A stretch of DNA of 7,371 nucleotides from Bacilli bacterium (GTDB lineage: Bacteria > Bacillota_I > Bacilli_A > RF39 > UBA660): NCBI GenBank assembly GCA_024698845.1, contig JAILQR010000014.1, positions 1-7,371 of the forward strand. The letters run 5' to 3'. The stretch's first letter is position 1. Each line of letters opens with the position of its first letter. Made by a program: the position numbers and the translations under genes. Below, piece after piece: positions 6,114 to 7,371 of this stretch. The notes beneath the pieces are model-generated. The model was given only the letters and a program-made list of their open reading frames with translations, was not told the DNA's origin and searched no databases.

Positions 6114-6539
6114 GTGGAAAAATTTAAAAGTTCGCTTATGGGTTATGACAAAGCTGAAGTAAATGCATTTATAAATGACGTTACAAAACATTTTGAAAGC
6201 ATATTAGAAAAGTTAAAAGAAAAAGATGCAGATATTGATGCTTTAAAAAAAGAACTATCTAAGTATCAAAACTTAGAAAGTACTTTAAACAAAACAATAT
6301 TAGCGGCAGAAGAAGTTTCAAATAATATGAGAAGTGTTGCTCGAAGCGAATCTAAGAGTATTTTAGATGAAGCAAGAAAAAATGCATCACGTATTTTAAA
6401 TGATGCACTATTAAAAGCTGAAAAAGCACAAAGCGATGCAGATCTACTTCGAAGAAGAGTAATAAACTTTAAACGTCGTTTCCGTCAAGCTGTTGAAAAT
6501 GAATTAGATATGATTGATTCTATAGATGAAAATTATTAA
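6114..6539 (+). CDS. divIVA: Cell-division/polarity protein DivIVA
   Basis: DivIVA is a coiled-coil protein that binds negatively curved membrane at septa and poles and recruits division, growth or chromosome-segregation partners. The 141-residue product has the N-terminal lipid-binding signature GYDKAEVNAFINDV (10-23), a long charged coiled coil (about 25-57), a block resembling Bacillus DivIVA (LESTLNKTILAAEE, 54-67, and ARKNASRILNDAL, 87-99), and a second coiled coil ending FRQAVENELDMID. I chose GTG 6114 because GGTGAT (6104-6109) lies 4 nt before it, the same spacing as the other Shine-Dalgarno sites in the window. In-frame TTG 6102 and GTG 6105 overlap that site. With this start, about 9 residues usually found before the first conserved Phe are missing. 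Leu8-Met9 stand where Bacillus has the membrane-inserting Phe17-Arg18. Transcription ends at the hairpin 6565-6599. Confidence 0.93.
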   Translation: MEKFKSSLMGYDKAEVNAFINDVTKHFESILEKLKEKDADIDALKKELSKYQNLESTLNKTILAAEEVSNNMRSVARSESKSILDEARKNASRILNDALLKAEKAQSDADLLRRRVINFKRRFRQAVENELDMIDSIDENY

Positions 6540-6540
6540 T

Positions 6541-7236
6541 TTATAAAATAGAATTGTTTTTAATAAAAGAGCGTAACATTTTTGTTAAAGCTCTTTTTTC
6601 TATTCTAGAAACATAACTTCGAGATATTCCGAGTTCTTTAGCAATTTTCTTTTGAGTTTGTTCTCTTTGGTTAAAAAGCCCATACCTTTTAATAATTACT
6701 TCTTTTTCTCTTGAATTTAACACTTTAAGATATTTCTTTAAATCTTCGATATTATCTTTATTATGAAGTAAAATAGATATATCAACTGATTTATCTGCTA
6801 TAACATCAATTAGATTTATTTCATTACCATCTTTATCAAGACCAATAGTATCATTTAAACTAATTGTATTATTATTCTTTTTATTAGATCGAAAGTACAT
6901 AAGTATCTCATTTTCAATGCATCTTGCAGCATACGTTGTTATTCTTGTATCCTTAGTTAAATTATAACTATCTACTGCTTTTATTAAACCAATTGTTCCT
7001 ATAGAAATAAGATCATCATACATATTATTTTTGCTTTCGTATTTTTTTGTGATATGTGCAACCAATCTTAAATTATGTTCAATTAATTTATTTCTTGCAT
7101 CTATATCTCCGTTTAACATTTTTTCAATTAATTCTTTTTCTTCATTTACATCAAGAGGTTCAGGAAAGATTGTATTTGAATAACTACCGGTAATAAAAAA
7201 TATATCTTTTATGAAGTTAATTAAGCCAAAAAACAT
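6541..7236 (-). CDS. sigK: RNA polymerase sigma factor, sigma-K type with pro-sequence
   Basis: In spore formers sigma-K directs late mother-cell transcription. This 231-residue protein is collinear with Bacillus pro-sigma-K. A hydrophobic N-terminal pro-sequence (1-18, MFFGLINFIKDIFFITGS) is followed by YSNTIFPEPL, resembling the Bacillus 'SYVKNNAFPQPL' region where SpoIVFB cleaves. Region 2 has ARNKLIEHNLRLVAHI (47-62), DDLISIGTIGLIKAVDSY (74-91) and TTYAARCIENEILMYFR (100-116). The GLDKDGNEINLIDV spacer (132-145) is typical of the sigma-E/K group. Region 4 has LNSREKEV (173-180) and the helix-turn-helix KKIAKELGISRSYVSRIEKRA (196-216). The gene is uninterrupted, with no skin-type element. 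It converges on divIVA with stop codons one base apart. No Shine-Dalgarno precedes the ATG in this orientation, because the upstream DNA is an inverted copy of the gene itself, so the native upstream region may be missing. Sigma-E or sigma-G is less likely given the pro-sequence and spacer. Confidence 0.9.
   Translation of the reverse strand: MFFGLINFIKDIFFITGSYSNTIFPEPLDVNEEKELIEKMLNGDIDARNKLIEHNLRLVAHITKKYESKNNMYDDLISIGTIGLIKAVDSYNLTKDTRITTYAARCIENEILMYFRSNKKNNNTISLNDTIGLDKDGNEINLIDVIADKSVDISILLHNKDNIEDLKKYLKVLNSREKEVIIKRYGLFNQREQTQKKIAKELGISRSYVSRIEKRALTKMLRSFIKNNSIL
6565..6599 (+). terminator. Intrinsic terminator of sepF-divIVA, inside sigK
   Basis: The outer stem is AAAAGAGC (6565-6572) / GCTCTTTT (6590-6597). 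The inner stem is TAACA (6574-6578) / TGTTA (6583-6587) with a TTTT loop, and the T run extends to 6599. It starts 26 bp after the divIVA stop and lies wholly inside the coding sequence of the convergent sigK, where the minus strand encodes the RALTKMLRSF segment of region 4. Confidence 0.85.
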
Positions 7237-7240
7237 TATT

Positions 7241-7246
7241 AGGGGG
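7241..7246 (+). promoter_or_regulatory. Shine-Dalgarno of the + strand sigK copy
   Basis: AGGGGG, followed by ATTAATA, is 7 nt before ATG 7254. Read on the other strand the same bases are CCCCCT, so they cannot serve the full-length minus-strand copy. The site therefore marks the + orientation as carrying the native translation start context. Confidence 0.7.
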
Positions 7247-7253
7247 ATTAATA

Positions 7254-7371
7254 ATGTTTTTTGGCTTAATTAACTTCATAAAAGATATATTTTTTATTAC
7301 CGGTAGTTATTCAAATACAATCTTTCCTGAACCTCTTGATGTAAATGAAGAAAAAGAATTAATTGAAAAAA
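7254..7371 (+). CDS. sigK: Second sigK copy, first 39 codons (runs off window, possibly artefactual)
   Basis: The first 39 codons encode the same residues as the minus-strand sigK, base for base, including the hydrophobic pro-sequence and FPEPLDVNEEKELIEK. The frame continues out of the window. It differs from the minus-strand copy in having a good Shine-Dalgarno (7241-7246). Identity without a single silent change argues for a very recent duplication or a fold-back assembly or amplification product rather than an old paralogue such as sigE. If the palindrome is an artefact, this and the minus-strand gene are one gene, and this copy shows its true 5' leader. Confidence 0.6.
   Translation, partial: MFFGLINFIKDIFFITGSYSNTIFPEPLDVNEEKELIEK

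Larger units (their letters stand above)
7119..7371. repeat. Perfect inverted repeat, 123-bp arms, 7-nt loop
   Basis: Bases 7119-7241 are the exact reverse complement of 7249-7371, separated only by GGGGGAT (7242-7248). The visible arm ends because the window ends, so the repeat may be longer. Each arm carries the first 39 codons of sigK, pointing outward from the centre. Perfect long palindromes with tiny loops are unstable in cells and common as fold-back chimeras or contig-end artefacts. I therefore treat it as probably artefactual but cannot prove this. Confidence 0.97.

Noticed and set aside
6003..6191. Minus-strand 62-codon open frame across the sepF-divIVA junction
   Set aside because: It is antisense to two confidently assigned genes and has no motif or ribosome binding site.
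7119..7371. Invertible promoter switch or transposon end
   Set aside because: The arms are coding sequence and only 7 nt lie between them, leaving no invertible segment. No recombinase, transposase or target-site duplication is visible.

Overview
The window comes from a low-GC, AT-rich bacterium of the Firmicutes (Bacilli-like) lineage that uses the standard bacterial code: TGA is a stop in ybeY and recO, and TGG encodes Trp. Endospore ancestry or competence is suggested by a YqfD fragment at the left and a sigma-K-type sigma factor with a pro-sequence at the right. I cannot name a genus. Uncultured gut Bacilli or Erysipelotrichia-like lineages would fit, but that is inference.

Positions 1-3991 are a tightly packed + strand operon matching the Bacillus yqfD-phoH-yqfF-ybeY-dgkA-cdd-era-yqzL-recO block in edited form: yqfD (5' end missing), a VanZ-family membrane protein where phoH and yqfF would be expected, ybeY, dgkA (overlapping ybeY), era with no cdd before it, a 30-residue YqzL-like micro-ORF, and recO. 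Gaps are a few bases, and several genes share a GGTGAT-type Shine-Dalgarno 4-5 nt before the start codon.

Positions 3988-5587 form a separate unit: a promoter overlapping the recO stop codon, a compact T-box riboswitch leader, the single-chain (alpha2) glycyl-tRNA synthetase gene glyS, and a strong intrinsic terminator. The T-box bulge UGGA matches the UCCA end of tRNA-Gly. Its Stem I appears extremely short, with a GGA triplet in the terminal loop.

Positions 5599-6599 are a cell-division unit: a strong promoter, sepF, then divIVA, both working at the division septum or poles, with ylmG and ylmH missing between them. The divIVA terminator hairpin lies inside the 3' coding part of the convergent sigK gene (6541-7236, minus strand).

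The right end (7119-7371) is a perfect inverted repeat of 123-bp arms around a 7-nt loop. It mirrors the start of sigK, so a second, truncated copy begins on the + strand. Only this second copy has a Shine-Dalgarno. The most economical explanation is a fold-back or assembly artefact at a contig end, though a real inverted duplication cannot be excluded from sequence alone. I found no mobile element, CRISPR array, tRNA or rRNA, and no gene-free stretch over 300 bases.
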